Below, piece after piece: positions 12,001 through 24,139 of a stretch of 64,000 bases of DNA. Position numbers and translations under genes: made by a program. The notes beneath the pieces were generated by a model. That model was not told the origin of the DNA and searched no databases. It saw nothing but the letters and a program-made list of their open reading frames with translations. Numbering within the stretch: position 1 is the stretch's first letter; each line of letters opens with the position of its first letter. This DNA is from Euonymus europaeus (lineage: Eukaryota > Streptophyta > Magnoliopsida > Celastrales > Celastraceae): contig OY756965.1 in NCBI GenBank assembly GCA_963580455.1, positions 5,468,501 to 5,532,500 on the forward strand, given 5' to 3'.

Positions 12001-13456
12001 TGAAACAAGAAAACCTTGAATTCAGTCCATGTTAGTTAGATATTTATTCTCCAACTCACGTGTCCAGTAATACAGTTAGGTAAACAAAGAAACTAAATAA
12101 AATAAATGAAAACAGACTTTTGGCATTTTTCATATTTGGTAATGAAATTGATCCAGATAATAAAACCCCGTCTCAAAGACTTTAGTGAAAGAATGATCTT
12201 TCAAAGTAGCTTTGGCATATCCTATTTTACGTAAGTTAGTAAATAGCACATCTATAGCCATCCGCCATAGAATTAACTTAGTTGTCAACTGGTATGCTTA
12301 CCAAAGATCTCGCTGAGGAAAGATTTAAACTCATATGTTATCACATTTTCAGTCACTAATTGAACCTATTTATATAATAAAATAAGAAAAGTACAAGCCA
12401 ACCTGATGGTCTCTAGAGGAGCAAGAACAGCTTTGGTCATAGCCCCGGCCAAAGCCCCGCTCAGGAACTCGCGGACTTCTCTAGTCTGAAAGAAATCCTA
12501 AAATATACAAGAAGCAATGCCTTTAGCATGTAACAAATAAAAAAATTCAGTATATTTTAATTTCAACAGTTCAATGACTCAGGAAGTCAAGATTGTTGGT
12601 GCCAGCCAAAAAGTATTACAAATATTTACATGATCATCCAGTCAACGATCTCTACTTCAACAGGTTCTAACTGTTTTTTGATCACCCATTGTTTTCAATA
12701 GAATTCAAACATAATATTATATTTTCTTCTAGTTGAAATTTTCAGAGCAATCAAATGGAAATGACAAAAACAGTACCACAAGTTCTGCTCATGATATATT
12801 TAACTAAATATTTGCTGGCTCATTACAAACAACAAAAGCACAAACTTGGCAACTCTATTTGTTTCCCTCCCGACATTGAACTCATCTGAGAAATGGAGCA
12901 ACTTGATTTTAAGTAGGGAAAAAACCAACCTAGCCATTCAATACTGCCTCCCTCTAAAAGATGAAGGCTCAGGAAATTTCTCTACTTCAATTTAGGCGTT
13001 CCATTTTGTCAATTATGTTTTCAACTTTCTCAACAACCAAACAGCACTAGCCCGAATCAATCCAAGAAACCCACAAACACAGAAATCAAAAAAAGGGAAA
13101 GTGAATCACCTTTAGAGGAGGCCTGACATCTGGGACTTGAAATCGGAGCTCAAATGGAGGATCCTTCTCGATCTCATGCTCTTTGGGTAGCATTACCACA
13201 CCGTACATGTCTCCAAAAAACCATCCACCATACTTCTGGTTCTGCGATTACATTTTTCCCTTCATTGTTACTTTCTTAAACCTCAATTATATCTCACACA
13301 CATATAAAAACACAATAAATAATCGCACTCAAATTTCAGGGACAAAAAAGAAAGTTAAAAAACATGGATAAAACGTGTATATGTATATTCGCTGTCTGCA
13401 CAAACAGACATCGAGAAGGAAGAGGGACGTGCCTGAGGAGGGCCCTTTTGGGACAT
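9032..13456 (-). CDS. BTL1: Mitochondrial carrier family protein, BTL1-like (probable adenine nucleotide transporter)
   Basis: Exons on the minus strand: 13433-13456 (tentative first), 13110-13241, 12403-12497, 10460-10793, 9863-10100, 9032-9282; together 357 aa. The last five exons are in consistent phase with GT-AG introns. Three carrier repeats are seen, each with the PX[DE]XX[KR] signature: PLETIR, PLEVLK and PLEVAR. These salt-bridge motifs close the matrix gate of the six-helix carrier fold in the inner mitochondrial membrane. The sequence matches my memory of Arabidopsis BTL1 (At3g20240) closely, for example GWQGLWAGN and RGWGASCLKVMPTSGITW. Transport of adenine nucleotides is assigned by family, not shown. 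The start is uncertain. The 13110-13241 exon has an in-frame stop just upstream, so either translation begins at the internal ATG at 13208 (MYGVVMLPKE), or a short exon MSQKGPPQ joins through a GC-AG intron (donor at 13432-13431, acceptor before 13241), which keeps the frame. Confidence 0.9.
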
Positions 13457-14746
13457 GGACGTACGTTAGAGAGAGATTTTGCTCCCTCTGTGTTTGATTG
13501 TTTGAGATTTCTCTGCTTGCTGTTAGTCTTTGTTCATTGATTGATTTGTTTTGCGTATGATACTATGAGCCCGCTAGGGCTTTTCGTTTTGAAGTGCTCA
13601 AGTCGGGCGGTTTTTTGGAGAGCTAATTAAATTTGTTATTTATGATTAAATTTGTTATTTTTCATCTTTGGTTAGTTAATTTTAGATATTTAAATATTAA
13701 AAATAAATAATTAAAAACTTTATTTTATTTTAGGTTAATTTCTTTAAGCTATCATATTGAAATAACAAAGTTATGAGGGCTTCTCGAACAAAATATGGAT
13801 ATGAGGTCACAAATGCATAATGGATAATATGCATCCGAAATTTGAGTTTTGTCGAAGCCAACAGAGGTCGCAAGGTCGAATTGGTTCCCAAATTTGCGAC
13901 CTCCACGAGGTTTGAGAGAAGAGTCGCAAATGGACTCGTGAAGTTCTTCCCGTTGCCCAACGGCTATGCAGAGTACCTGGTAAGCTTATCCCCTTTATAT
14001 TGTTCACACTCTCCACACAAATCGAGCAACGATTCGATTTGAGATTGGAAACCCTTTTCCATCGCTGCTGCACAAGATCCTTCTCTTTAAGGTATGATCC
14101 TTCAATTGAAGGTTTAGCCTTAATTTCTACCAATTAATCTACTGATTTTACCCTGTTTGCTGCCAATTGATGTTGAACTACGTGTAATCTGAAAATTTTC
14201 TGCAAATTTGTTTGTCTTTGAAAGCTTTTGATAGTTGATAGTTTGCTTGATTGTTGGTTTTGTCTCTCCTCTATCGATTATGTGATGTTCCAGAAGATTT
14301 CACGTGGTTCCTGCTATTACCATGGTTCGGTATGCCTTTTAATCCTTATTTTGCTTCATGCAAATTTTTTAACCATATATGTAGATGTATTGAATATATA
14401 TGTACTTCCTCTGGTCTCTTTTTTAGCTTTGAGTAGCTTGGTCCAACTTGTTCTCCCTAGGTTAGATCTTTTATATATATGTAGATGTACTGAATATATA
14501 TGTATCAGTTTTAAGATCTTTGTGATGCTTCTTGTTTCTTTGTTAAATTTATGTAGCTTGGTCCTACTTGTTCTCTCTAGGTTAGATCTTTTATGATGTT
14601 TGTCCTTGATTCATCGACTGACATGATAATTCACAGTGTTGTGTTTAATTTCCAATTGGAAACATTAAAGACTAAGATTGAGTGGCAATGTTTATTCAGA
14701 TTTCATTTTCGATCATTGGCGATATTGGATTACTGCATCTTATCCA
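13457..14746. other. Upstream region of BTL1-like gene and unassigned non-coding DNA
   Basis: The first few hundred bases are the promoter and 5' leader of the minus-strand carrier gene. From about 13,800 there are short open stretches and donor-like sites (for example CTG/gtaagctt at 13,979) that could be exons of an unknown plus-strand transcript, but no frame carries a recognisable protein. A tandem duplication sits at 14,380-14,594. Confidence 0.5.
14380..14594. repeat. Two-copy imperfect tandem duplication, about 100 bp units
   Basis: Both units run from ATGTAGATGTA(T/C)TGAATATATATGTA to CTAGGTTAGATCTTTTAT. The spacing between matching blocks is about 95-115 bp because of internal length differences. 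Nothing suggests coding function. Confidence 0.75.
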
Positions 14747-15340
14747 TTAATGCTTTGGTTGTGTTTTGAGAACTCTTATTTTGTTCTTATGAATCAATTC
14801 AATACTTCCAAGCATACCTGGAAATCCACGTTCCTCATTCTGAGCTAATAGACGATATACATCATTTTGATTGGGCACCCTCAGATAGCGTTTACCAAAA
14901 ATTGCTACAACTCCTCTGACAAAATGTCTTAGATTATCAATCGCAGTACTCTTGTCGATATGTATATACTCGTCTAAAGAATCAGCTGGAGACCCGTACG
15001 CGAGGATCCTAATCGGCGCTGTGATATTTTGAAGGGGAGAGAGACCTAAAACTCCAACTGCATTTCGTTTTTGGAGAAAGTAAGCATCACTTGTAACTAC
15101 ACCAGTTGCAATGTGGAGAAAAAGATTTTGACTCATTCGAAATCTTCTTCTAAATAGACCTTCGTGGTAAACCGGATATAAATCAAAATAGTCATTCTAG
15201 AGTCTGGAGTAGCCATCAGCATGATTACGATGAACTATTCTATGTCCAGGAATGGAACCTCGATGACCAGTTCATCTTCTCCAACTAGCTTGTTGATCAT
15301 CTGCCTCTCGTGCTGAAAAAAGTTGCTCCAACTCATCTTC
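14747..15340 (-). pseudogene. Harbinger-type transposase fragment (plant transposon protein family), broken
   Basis: On the minus strand a 129-codon open piece (15136 to 14747) carries FRRRFRMSQNLFL just upstream, then STAIDNLRHFVRGV, YLRVPNQNDVYRLL and ERGFPGMLGSI. This is the N-terminal and first catalytic region of the 'plant transposon protein' family, related to HARBI1/ALP1. Homology continues upstream (GHRGSIPGHRIVHRNHADGY), but with in-frame stops, including a TAG before NDYFDLYPVY. The expected catalytic DCMHW after GMLGSI has decayed to ELIHK, and the remainder of the DDE domain is missing. It is a dead, truncated copy with no terminal repeats found, not from the same lineage as the larger PIF element at 16,251. 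Confidence 0.85.
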
Positions 15341-16250
15341 AGAATTAGAGTTGAAGCTAAGAAATTACCTCAAAATTTCAAAACTTGAACTTGGATGATC
15401 CATGAATTTGTTTAAGAATACAATTTTTTTTGTGAATTGTTTGATGAAATGAATGAGAGACTAAACAATTTATAGATATAAAATATGTGTACAAAATATA
15501 TGCAAGCCCAATATACATACCCATTGTTGGAATCAAAAAATTAAAGCTAGTATACAAAGTACTATTCAAGGTATACAAATGGAAATATACATACCCAATA
15601 TCCATATTGTTGTTGGAGTTGGCATTATATTGGAATAAACAGAAACTTTAAGCGACTAATCTGAAACGTTTAAACATTCAATGACCAAAAAGAAAATTAC
15701 AAATCTTTTAGTGATCTACTTACCCTGACCTCACTCATCCATTGTGTATTTTGATATATTTATTTCACTTATTAATAAAAGCATTTTAATTCTTCTATTT
15801 TTATCAAACATGAAAAAAAAACTAAATTCATCTTTTGAAAAAAAATCAAAATCATCTATTCAATACAATAACAACAAAATTTAGGGATGAAGTTTTTTTT
15901 TCATGTTTCGTAACAAATAAACTGCTAGGGTGTAAAGAGGGTTGAGTATTGAGTTATTAATCAGGCTTGGGATCGATTGCAAGCGCCAACGGAGTTTTAA
16001 TTTTTTTTTATTGCACATTATTTTCTTTAATCTGAAATTACATACAAATAATTGTTGTAACTTTAAATTTGTCCATTCATTGTCTATATGAAATAAGAGA
16101 TGATATGCCCACATCTAACTCATGTTATAATATATACATACCAATCATATATAATTAATTTTTATAAATTCCTTTTTGTATTATCCAATATGTTGATGCC
16201 TCTTACCTCTCCTATTTTTGATTCCTTGTCAAGTGATATGAAAAGCCTAA
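15341..16250. other. A/T-rich spacer between Harbinger fragment and PIF element
   Basis: No gene or clear repeat is seen. The stretch may include the unrecognisable upstream end of the Harbinger fragment. The last three bases (16248-16250, TAA) are the left target duplication of the PIF element. Confidence 0.5.
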
Positions 16251-16662
16251 GTGGTTGTTTGGTGTTAAGAATGGTTGAGTGAGAATGAGAATGAGAATGA
16301 GATTTTGATTCTCATGTTTCGTTTGTATAAAAATTGAGAATGCGAATAAGAATGAGAATGAAATATGTGTTTTGTCCTTTATGTCCTTATAATCAACAAA
16401 TTGCATTTTACCATTTTTAATTATATGTAACTTACAAATTAAAACAATTTAATAAAATTACATATATTAACAAATTAAAACAAATATAAAATAGCAATAT
16501 ATTAATTAATATTCAAATTAAAATACTAGTTATGCTAATATAATCCATTTCAAGATAATCCAAAATACTACATCAACATGTTATCAAAATAATAGAACTA
16601 CCCAATTTTTTTCTTAAATTTTTCACAAACCACCATTAAAGTCATGCTATTGGGTAACTAAT

Positions 16663-17896
16663 TTATAGCCGACCCAAATAGTCAAGCACAAAAGCAGCTC
16701 TGTGCTCAATGGGCACTGCAAAATACATTGCTAGTGCTGCTTCATCAGCTCCAAACTTAGGATCAACTACAAAGATTTGACGGGCATCCAGTCCGAGTGT
16801 CAGTAACTCATTAATAAATGAGTCCCGCTAAGTCATCAAATGGACTTCTACTTTGTTCAATTCTTTGCAAGACTTTTCAGGATGTTCACCAAGGCTTGTA
16901 GCTGCATCACGAATAGCATCCTCCATGCCCTGTGTGCAACGCCTCTTCCTCGTCTTGTTGGATCCAGAATTTCCAACAACATTGTCCTTGCCCGCGGATG
17001 CTTGTCCATAGGAAAATGATTCATCGATTTGCTATGCAAGTGTTTCATCCATTACTGGGTTGTGTACATCATCATCTTCCCATCGATCATCAACATATCG
17101 TTGTCATTTGAAGTGTCATCTGGCATAACGACATTGTTTCCTCTTGCTTGATCTTTATTGAAAATTAGTTGTAATGACTCAAAATGTGGAAACCTTTTGT
17201 TTCTAAATTGCTTGGCTTTCAGATGAGACCGCATCAAGACAGTAACAATGATCCAAGCATTAGCAATATGCGAATCAAATAAATTCAAAACTTATCCAGG
17301 ACTTTGTAATCACTACCAATAGTAATATTGAAATTGATAAAATGTTCCAACAATTTGTACTTAGTAGGCAGCACCTAAGTCATCCAAATTGATGCAAAGT
17401 TATATACAAACTCATCCAAAATTATATACAAACTTATCCAATAATCTACAGCTTTCCAAAATTATCCGCAACATAGCCAGCTTTACAAAATGAATACACT
17501 AGATAATCCAACCTAGTCTAGAAATTAATAGGCAACATTAGAATAATGAAATTTACCTCCACGCATGCCTCCCAAACCGAAGGTCCAATTGTCACGATCT
17601 GGTTCTCATAATCCCATCCAAACCCACTAGTGTTGGTCCCATAAACATGCCATGGACAATAGTGAAATCTAATTTCATAGTCTTCAGTCTGCTCATTATA
17701 TGGGGCTTCATTCTAAGTTTTGTTGTGGGTAACTTGATTTTGAGAGCATCTTCAATAATCTTGAGGTAGCCTGATCGAAACCATTGTTAGCATTATGTGT
17801 TCCCTTGTTATGTAGATCGACCAATGCATCCACAAGTGCTTGATCTTGCTCTAAAGTCCACTTATGCTTATTCTTACCTGCCATCACTTCTAACAA
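16663..17896 (-). pseudogene. PIF/Harbinger ORF1: Myb/SANT-like DNA-binding protein, degenerate
   Basis: The N-terminal piece (17896-17708) reads MAGKNKHKWTLEQDQALVDA with the spaced tryptophan and acidic residues of a Myb/SANT-like domain, followed by LHNKG and NGF. Further down the minus strand come SGFGWDYENQIVT (about 17,600) and FRNKRFPHFESLQLIF (about 17,200), both standard blocks of plant ORF1 proteins. The C-terminal part ends in DYLGRL before TAA at 16663-16665. Blocks fall in different frames with stops between them, so the gene is broken; some gaps may be introns, as a GT donor follows WEACVE near 17,556. In PIF elements this protein helps the transposase bind the ends and enter the nucleus. 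Confidence 0.85.
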
Positions 17897-18270
17897 ACCA
17901 AAAAAAAAAGCATATGTATAACCAAAGTCTTGAATAATAAAAAAAATTCAAAATTGCCAGCAATGTTCAATAACCAAGTTACCCAAATTAAAATGCTAGA
18001 ACTGCCAACAATGTTCAATAACCAAGTTACCCAAATTAAAATGCCAGATGTGGCAGCAATGTTCAACAACTAGATTCACAAAACATTGCCAGTAATGTTC
18101 AAAAGTCAGCTTCACAAGAAAAAATGGAAGAACTGCTAGCATGGCTTCAATATAATACAGTGTGCTCCATTATGAATACAAGAGACAAGGAACATAAATA
18201 ATAAAAATTCAATGTTGCTCACAAGAGTCACTCAAACAAGATGTTTAATAAGAACTGAAATGACAACACG

Positions 18271-19591
18271 TTATTGATTTCTTGAGGCATTCCAAGCAGT
18301 GAACATCTCATTTGCTAGTTGTTCTCTGCAAGTTGTCCAAGCATCAGTAATCTTTATTGATTGTATGAGATTATCATCCCCATCACCATCTCCTTCATCA
18401 TCTACGTTACCATCTTCTATAATATCATTCTCCATAGGATACTCACTCATTTGTCTCCTAATAAAGTTGCGCAAGAGACAATATGCGATAATAATGCGGT
18501 TGTGAGTTTTTATTGGATAGAATGAATGACTCCTAAGAATTGCCCAACAATACTTTAACAAACCAATACATTGTTCAACAACGTTACGGGCGGATGAGTG
18601 TTTGTAATTAAAATATTCACGAGGAGTTTACCGTTGATGTCCTTGCCTCCAATCATTTAAATGATATCTTTGACCTCTATATGGTGCCAAAACCCCCTCA
18701 CTATTTGCATATCCAGCTTCAACAAGATAGTAAAAACCTTAAAAATGAGACAATGTTTAGTCAATTTTAGTTATGAAATTTAACATATCCAATTGAAATT
18801 AGATTGTATGAATCATATGTGACTTACCATTTGGAAATTTGAATCCATTAAGCCTACTAATGGCATTATGCAGTACTCTCCCATCCACAGCAGAACCCCT
18901 CCCTACCGGGAAAGACACAAATAACTTCCAAATCTTGAGCACATGCAATCATGACATTGGTTGATGTGTCACCCTTTCGATTTTGATATCTAGATTTATC
19001 CTTTATAGGCACCCTAACTCCGATATGTGTTCCATCTACTGCTCCAAGGCATTTCTAATAAAATTATGGAAAACCAAGGGTGAATCATTCAGGAACCAAT
19101 AAAAAAACAAATACTATAATGTGTAGTAGCTAGAATACCTATACCGTAAACCATTTCCACCTAGCGTCAGTCGAGTTTTCAGGAATCGCCTTAGGCTTCT
19201 TCAGTAGCTCCCCATGCGAACGATTCACAGCTTTGAGCACATTTTTGAAATGCCTATTTGCAGTCTCTCCCGAACTCTTAAAATCAACTTTGATGACCCG
19301 ATTTTTAACATGATGTGCAATGATGTGTAGGAACATTTCCACTTGTTCATCAATTAGAATATTATTCGTATGTTTCAACCCTCCTAATGTTTCTAACATG
19401 GTACAAAGATTCCCAAAAGTTAATCTAGTCATTCGAATCTCATCCATAGAGATTTTATCACTATAATATACCCATTCCCTAACCTTAAACATCTTAGCTA
19501 TTTGATTGACAACAAAAGGTTTAGGCCTTTCAATTATGAACTGGCTTGCAGCATAACTACTGAGAACGAAGAAGTAGTTAATAATTTGCAT
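18271..19591 (-). pseudogene. PIF/Harbinger DDE transposase (HARBI1-like), inactivated
   Basis: Minus-strand blocks in order: VDEQVEMFLHIIAHHVKNR at the N-terminal helix-turn-helix region, SGETANRHFKNVL, KCLGAVDGTHI with the first catalytic Asp, a short intron after FKFPNG, then YYLVEAGYANSEG, YRGQRYHLNDW, SSARNVVEQCIGLLK with the catalytic Glu, and a tail ending NASRNQ. This order is the HARBI1/PIF nuclease fold. Lesions seen: one extra T after FPGREG (about 18,900) shifts the frame; a TAA after GQGHQR-like sequence (about 18,630) stops it; and the second catalytic Asp of the usual DAGY block is Glu (VEAGY). Any one would likely abolish transposition. Confidence 0.9.
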
Positions 19592-21184
19592 TATTACTGA
19601 GAACGAAGAAGTAGTTAATAATTCACATTATTAATGAAATCATATGCTTCATAACTCTCAACTTCCTTTGTCTACAAACATGTTTGGTGCTCAAACTCAA
19701 TTTGGTCATTACTGCATACAAGTAAAATACAGAACACATATAAACATATCATAAAAACTTACAGGAAATTGAGATGTAATTGCAGCTGAAAAACTGACAC
19801 CCAAAATTAACTAACCAATATATTTTTCAATCACTACCATTTCTAGTCAAAGACTTTCTTTACCTATATGATATGATAAACAACTGCATATAGATATGAT
19901 GTAAAATCCAAGTATAAGTAGAAATACAGAGAACTTGTCTTGCAATCTAATTAATGACATTTATCCACCCCAAAACAAAGAAAAATTAATTATGGCATTT
20001 GTGAACTTGGATGAAGAGCTACTCATGGTCATTGTATATTGAAATTTCTGTTGTAATTTTCCTAAAAACATTTCAAGTTACTAACTCAATTTTTGTCACT
20101 TATTAGTGCTACCTAAGTTAACCATAATCCACTCACACTTTAAAGAAAACAATACCAACAACAACTGAAGTACTTCCACAAGATGATGGATTCAAACAGT
20201 TCCCTTGATCACATAATACCATCTGGTTAAAGCTTTCATGGCCTCAAAATAGTTTATGCCTCATTCCACATAAAATTGCAGGATCGAAACCCATATTATA
20301 TAGAGTAACAATGCTCATAAAACAACACTTATAAAGCATGTCGGGAATGTTCCATTGATTTATGATACAACAAAACAAATGTCTACCTACATGCTCAAAC
20401 GATTTATATTTTCAAGATCTTTCTAGAGATATAAGGGCATAGCAACCCCATTTGCAACCAAAAAGGATTTCAATACAAATATACATACTTGAAAGACACA
20501 CCCTCCATTTTTTTATGTCATTGCCAAACAAATATTGCACAAGTGGAATGAAATTTAATTAGTTGGGTGTAAACCTACTTAATAAGCTCACGTCTTGTGG
20601 ATGTTTTTCATCTAGGCCGTAAAAAAGGCTTATTGTTGGTTAACCGATCAAAACTAGACTGTGTAATGCTTTAGCAAAACATGGGGGATCAACAAACCAC
20701 AGAACAAATCAACATCAAACTAGATAAAAATTCGATTTGAGAAGAAATCAGCTTAAAACTAGAAAAGAAATCGCCCTAAACCAGAGAAATCGAGGTATAT
20801 CCCTAAGAATGAGGTGCCTTAGTCGCGATTTCAGTCTGGATGCCTTGCCTAGGGTTCTCGTCTTGTGCAGCTCTACTCGCAATTTGGTGTGAAGAAACGT
20901 GATATGGGTTTGATCGGACGGTGGGATAGAGATATGATCTGACGGTCTCAATGCCATTTACTTGAAGGCACAATAGACATTTTAACCTCCATTTCATGTG
21001 GAATGAGGTAAAGCCATGTTTTCTAGTGGAATCAAAATTGCATGAGAGAGAGAGAGAGAAGAAGGAATGAAATATGGTATTCCATTCACCCAAATTTTTG
21101 CCCATCAAACAAATTATTGGAATGCTCCATTCCTTATACCTACCCTATTCCATCCCAAATCTCATAACCAAATGACCCCTAAGT

Positions 21185-21845
21185 ATGTGCCCATGATTGA
21201 ATATAGAATTACTATGTTCCAGAACTTAACCTTCAATGGACACTAATAATCTTTAAGAAAAGTGACTTGATCCTAATCTTGCAACAAATCTCTAACAACA
21301 AAGTCGTTAGAACCCCAAAGACCAAATTTAGGGGTGCCAATAGTTGGGGCCCATATGGTAACCGTGGTAGAGCCAGAGAAAATAGAGTTAGCTTTTAGGA
21401 AAATTTGAAGGTTTGGAAAGTGTGTAAGCTTAGGAATTTGAGAAATTTTTTGGATAGTTTGGCTCTAGGTAAAAAAAAACTTGCATCCCCCTCTCCGAAG
21501 AAAGATGAGGCTATTTATAGTGCATGAGTTGACCTAGGAAGTTTCCTTTTGCTAAGTATAGCAAAACCTTTATGGTCTTTGTGGTTGAACTGATGGGTCT
21601 GACATATGACAAGAGAGAATTTGTGTTAAGTGACACCTACTTTTCAAAAAGTAAGCGAAAAAGGAGGTCTTCAACATAAAGCATAAATCGATGTAGATGC
21701 ATTAAATGAAAATACAAAGTTCGAACAAAGGATAGGGTTACCTCCAGCCTGACAATATGTGTCAAATTGACTGTCAAGGTAAAGCAGAAATACTGTTTGA
21801 TATCAACAAGCTCCTAATATGGCAGTTGAGGGAGAGCTCTAATCA
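21185..21845 (-). repeat. 3' LTR of the decayed Gypsy element, truncated
   Basis: This is the direct-repeat partner of 24140-24991, matched from TGTGCCCATGATTGAATA onward to AATATGGCAGTTGAGGGAGAGCT. The last 150 bp or so present in the other copy are missing. Its first bases lie only a few nucleotides from the PIF element's right target duplication. Confidence 0.65.
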
Positions 21846-23267
21846 TTGGGCCACCTCCACTTGGGTTGTATATAACATTTGGGCATTTGTATATTATTTT
21901 TCAGGTTTTAAAAATTGTTTAGGCTTTGGGTGTTTGATTGATTTGTAAACCATGTATTCGACTTTTGGTTAGGAAACTTGGGTTATTGGGTACTTGGGCC
22001 CAACGCTATGTAAATATTATAAATAGTTGATGTAAAGTAGTATAAAATTTGCATACATAATATTTTAGCCTGTTAGAAGCTTATAGACATTTAGATTTTG
22101 TGAATTGTAAATACTTAGTTTGCATGCTAGGAATGTCATTTTAATTCACATATTATGAAAACAATACAATGTGACAATTGTTGGGGTTAATTCAAGCCAT
22201 CTTACCCTAATAAAGACACCAAGATTAATTATGGGAAGCTTGTAGTCTGCTTAAATATTAGAGAGCCATCAAGATATTGTGGTTCCATCAGCATTCATTC
22301 ATAATATTTGATTTTTGTGGAACCAAAAAACAAACATGTTTTTAGGGATTAGGAGAATTTATTTATGGTCTCAAAAGAGGGATTAAAGATATTTGGCTTA
22401 TCTAATGAGCATTAAATGTATTCTTTATTTTCTCATGAAGAACATGGTTGTAAGTATGGCTTGAACTAAACATATTTATTGTCTGTGAACCTCACTGATG
22501 TATCAGCCAAATTTCAAAAATTCACAACTTTTTGAAATCATCAAAACCCAAATATTTTTGGCAATGCCGTGAATGACCCCAATGATCCCGTGAACTTTTA
22601 TCAAATTATCAAAATCTACTCTAAGTGAGATTTTTCATCAGTCTTAAACATTTTTTGGCCATGACGGGAATGGTCTCAGTCATCCCGTGCACCATTTATA
22701 AATCTTCAAAACCCACTCAAAGTATAATTTTTCATCCAATCTTTCTTCAAAACAAAATTGTCACATCATTAATGGGCCAAGCCTACTAAATTAAAACATT
22801 GACTTGTATCAGACATAGAAGCTTACAAAAACAATTGAGACATACAATCATTTTTCAAAAACAAATTAAAGCCAAATACGAGATCATTTTTAAGGCAACC
22901 ATTTTTTGGGAGTTATGGGATCTCTAACACCTTCTCATACTCAATAGACCTCTCTGCTATTTTCCTTCTGACAAAAAATGGGGGTCCAATTGCATCCTAA
23001 AAATCAATTAGTGGCAACTTCATCTTTCGAGCCAGTTGCTTCGCTTCTTATAAAGGTCAATATCTAATAATATCCTATTCTAGAAAGCTGGTAGGGTAAT
23101 ATCTAGATTACAGTTGGAAATGGACACTCTCTTCTTGTTCTACCATGTGAGGAAGCTTCTGGTTGACTCTCCAAGCACCTGCTGTATTTTGTGTAAATCA
23201 TCTTAGCATTTTTGGATCTCTCTACTACTAGAAAAATGCATTCACCAACTACGCAAAGGTGAAAATG
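21846..23267. other. Degenerate Gypsy interior, no coding sequence recognised
   Basis: This is the interior between the truncated 3' LTR and the gag fragment. It is A/T-rich, with a diverged tandem duplication at 22,550-22,745. No reverse transcriptase or integrase blocks were found. Confidence 0.5.
22550..22745. repeat. Diverged two-copy tandem duplication, about 115-125 bp units
   Basis: TTTTTGGCAATGCCGTGAATG...TCCCGTGAAC...TTTTTCATCAGTCTT is followed by TTTTTGGCCATGACGGGAATG...TCCCGTGCAC...TTTTTCATCCAATCTT. The units share order and spacing of blocks. Confidence 0.7.
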
Positions 23268-23711
23268 TTAGTATTTGGTAGGCTGATGAACCATTACAAC
23301 GCTGCTCCTGCCAATCTCGAATAAAATCTTTTGCATATGCAATCTTCCCTTATGCCATGGAGAATAATCGTGGTGAGCGTTTGTGTAATGGGATACATGT
23401 TCTCTAGGATCTATCACTCCTTTATACTGTTTAATGGTGGGGACCATAAACCTAGGGGGTAATTCAGAAGAGGTAATATGTTCCATGAAAGGAGAATTAA
23501 CATAATAAATGGATGCAATTTTCTTCAATGGAGTTGCCATCCCTTGTATTTTGTTCATTATGGCCCCCATTTTGAGGTGATGAGATAATTCACCTTCACC
23601 ATATTCTACATCTGTGGTCTGGCTAGGAGAATTGAATAATAGGGGCTCTTTATATGGGTTTCCTCTATTAGGGGTCTGGTGAGAAGAAGTAAATATTGGA
23701 GGTATATCCAA
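23268..23711 (-). pseudogene. Gypsy gag fragment
   Basis: An open stretch of 147 codons with the block SPFMEHITSSELPPRFMVPT followed by IKQYKGVIDPREHVSHY. This is the start of the retrotransposon gag core domain (typically SPFTDEI...PXXFKXPXIXXYXGXXDPXXH). It breaks off before the end of the capsid domain. Stops occur both sides, so the polyprotein is not functional. Its orientation agrees with the LTR and primer-site assignment. Confidence 0.8.
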
Positions 23712-24117
23712 GTTCTCCTACTACCCTACTCTCCAATATCTATAGAAGATGGTCCCGTAGGAGATGGTGGTGGAAGTGTAGGCTCAAGTTGTAAGATGTT
23801 TCTCCTTGGGTGAAATAGTTGTGAAAGAAAGGACATTGAAAAGGAAAGGCTTGTTTGGTAGAGGTTTATTCTAATATGAACAATTATGGCAATGGTGGAC
23901 TTGAAGCCCTAGCAACCCTAGCTAGATGTGCATTCTCTAGAGCTCACTCTTCCCTAAGCACGTTGCTCTCCACCTCCACAGAATCTAAACGTGCAGTATT
24001 CTAGCAAAGTTATCCCTCATGACTGCTAGCAGAACCATAATCTTGGCTACATAACTCGGTGCTTCAGACAATGTAAGAAAGTTACTAACATGATGTATTC
24101 TATTATAAAAATATTAG

Positions 24118-24136
24118 GGCTCCATGGTGGGCGCCA
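24118..24136 (-). other. Primer-binding site of the Gypsy element
   Basis: On the minus strand TGGCGCCCACCATGGAGCC follows the LTR end after ATT. The TGGCGCC opening is common in plant Ty3/Gypsy primer-binding sites, where a host tRNA primes minus-strand DNA. The position relative to the LTR fixes the element's orientation. Confidence 0.75.
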
Positions 24137-24139
24137 AAT

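Larger units (their letters stand above)
16251..21179 (-). mobile_element. PIF/Harbinger DNA transposon with both ends, decayed coding genes
   Basis: The 4,929 bp element is bounded by TAA at 16248-16250 and 21180-21182. Its ends are GTGGTTGTTTGG (left) and GGGGTCATTTGG (complement of right), imperfect inverted repeats of PIF type. Inside, both expected genes lie on the minus strand: the DDE transposase (18271-19591) and the Myb/SANT-like ORF1 (16663-17896). Complete structure with both genes marks a once-autonomous element. Stops, a frameshift and a catalytic substitution show it is now inactive, though its ends might still be mobilised by a related transposase. A short GAGAATGA microsatellite lies just inside the left end (16280-16310). 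The 19,600-21,100 part holds only leader-type non-coding sequence. Confidence 0.92.

Noticed and set aside
13842..14133. Overlapping frames on both strands with a GTAAG donor-like site
   Set aside because: No conserved protein is recognised in any frame, the region is short, and no downstream exon fits.
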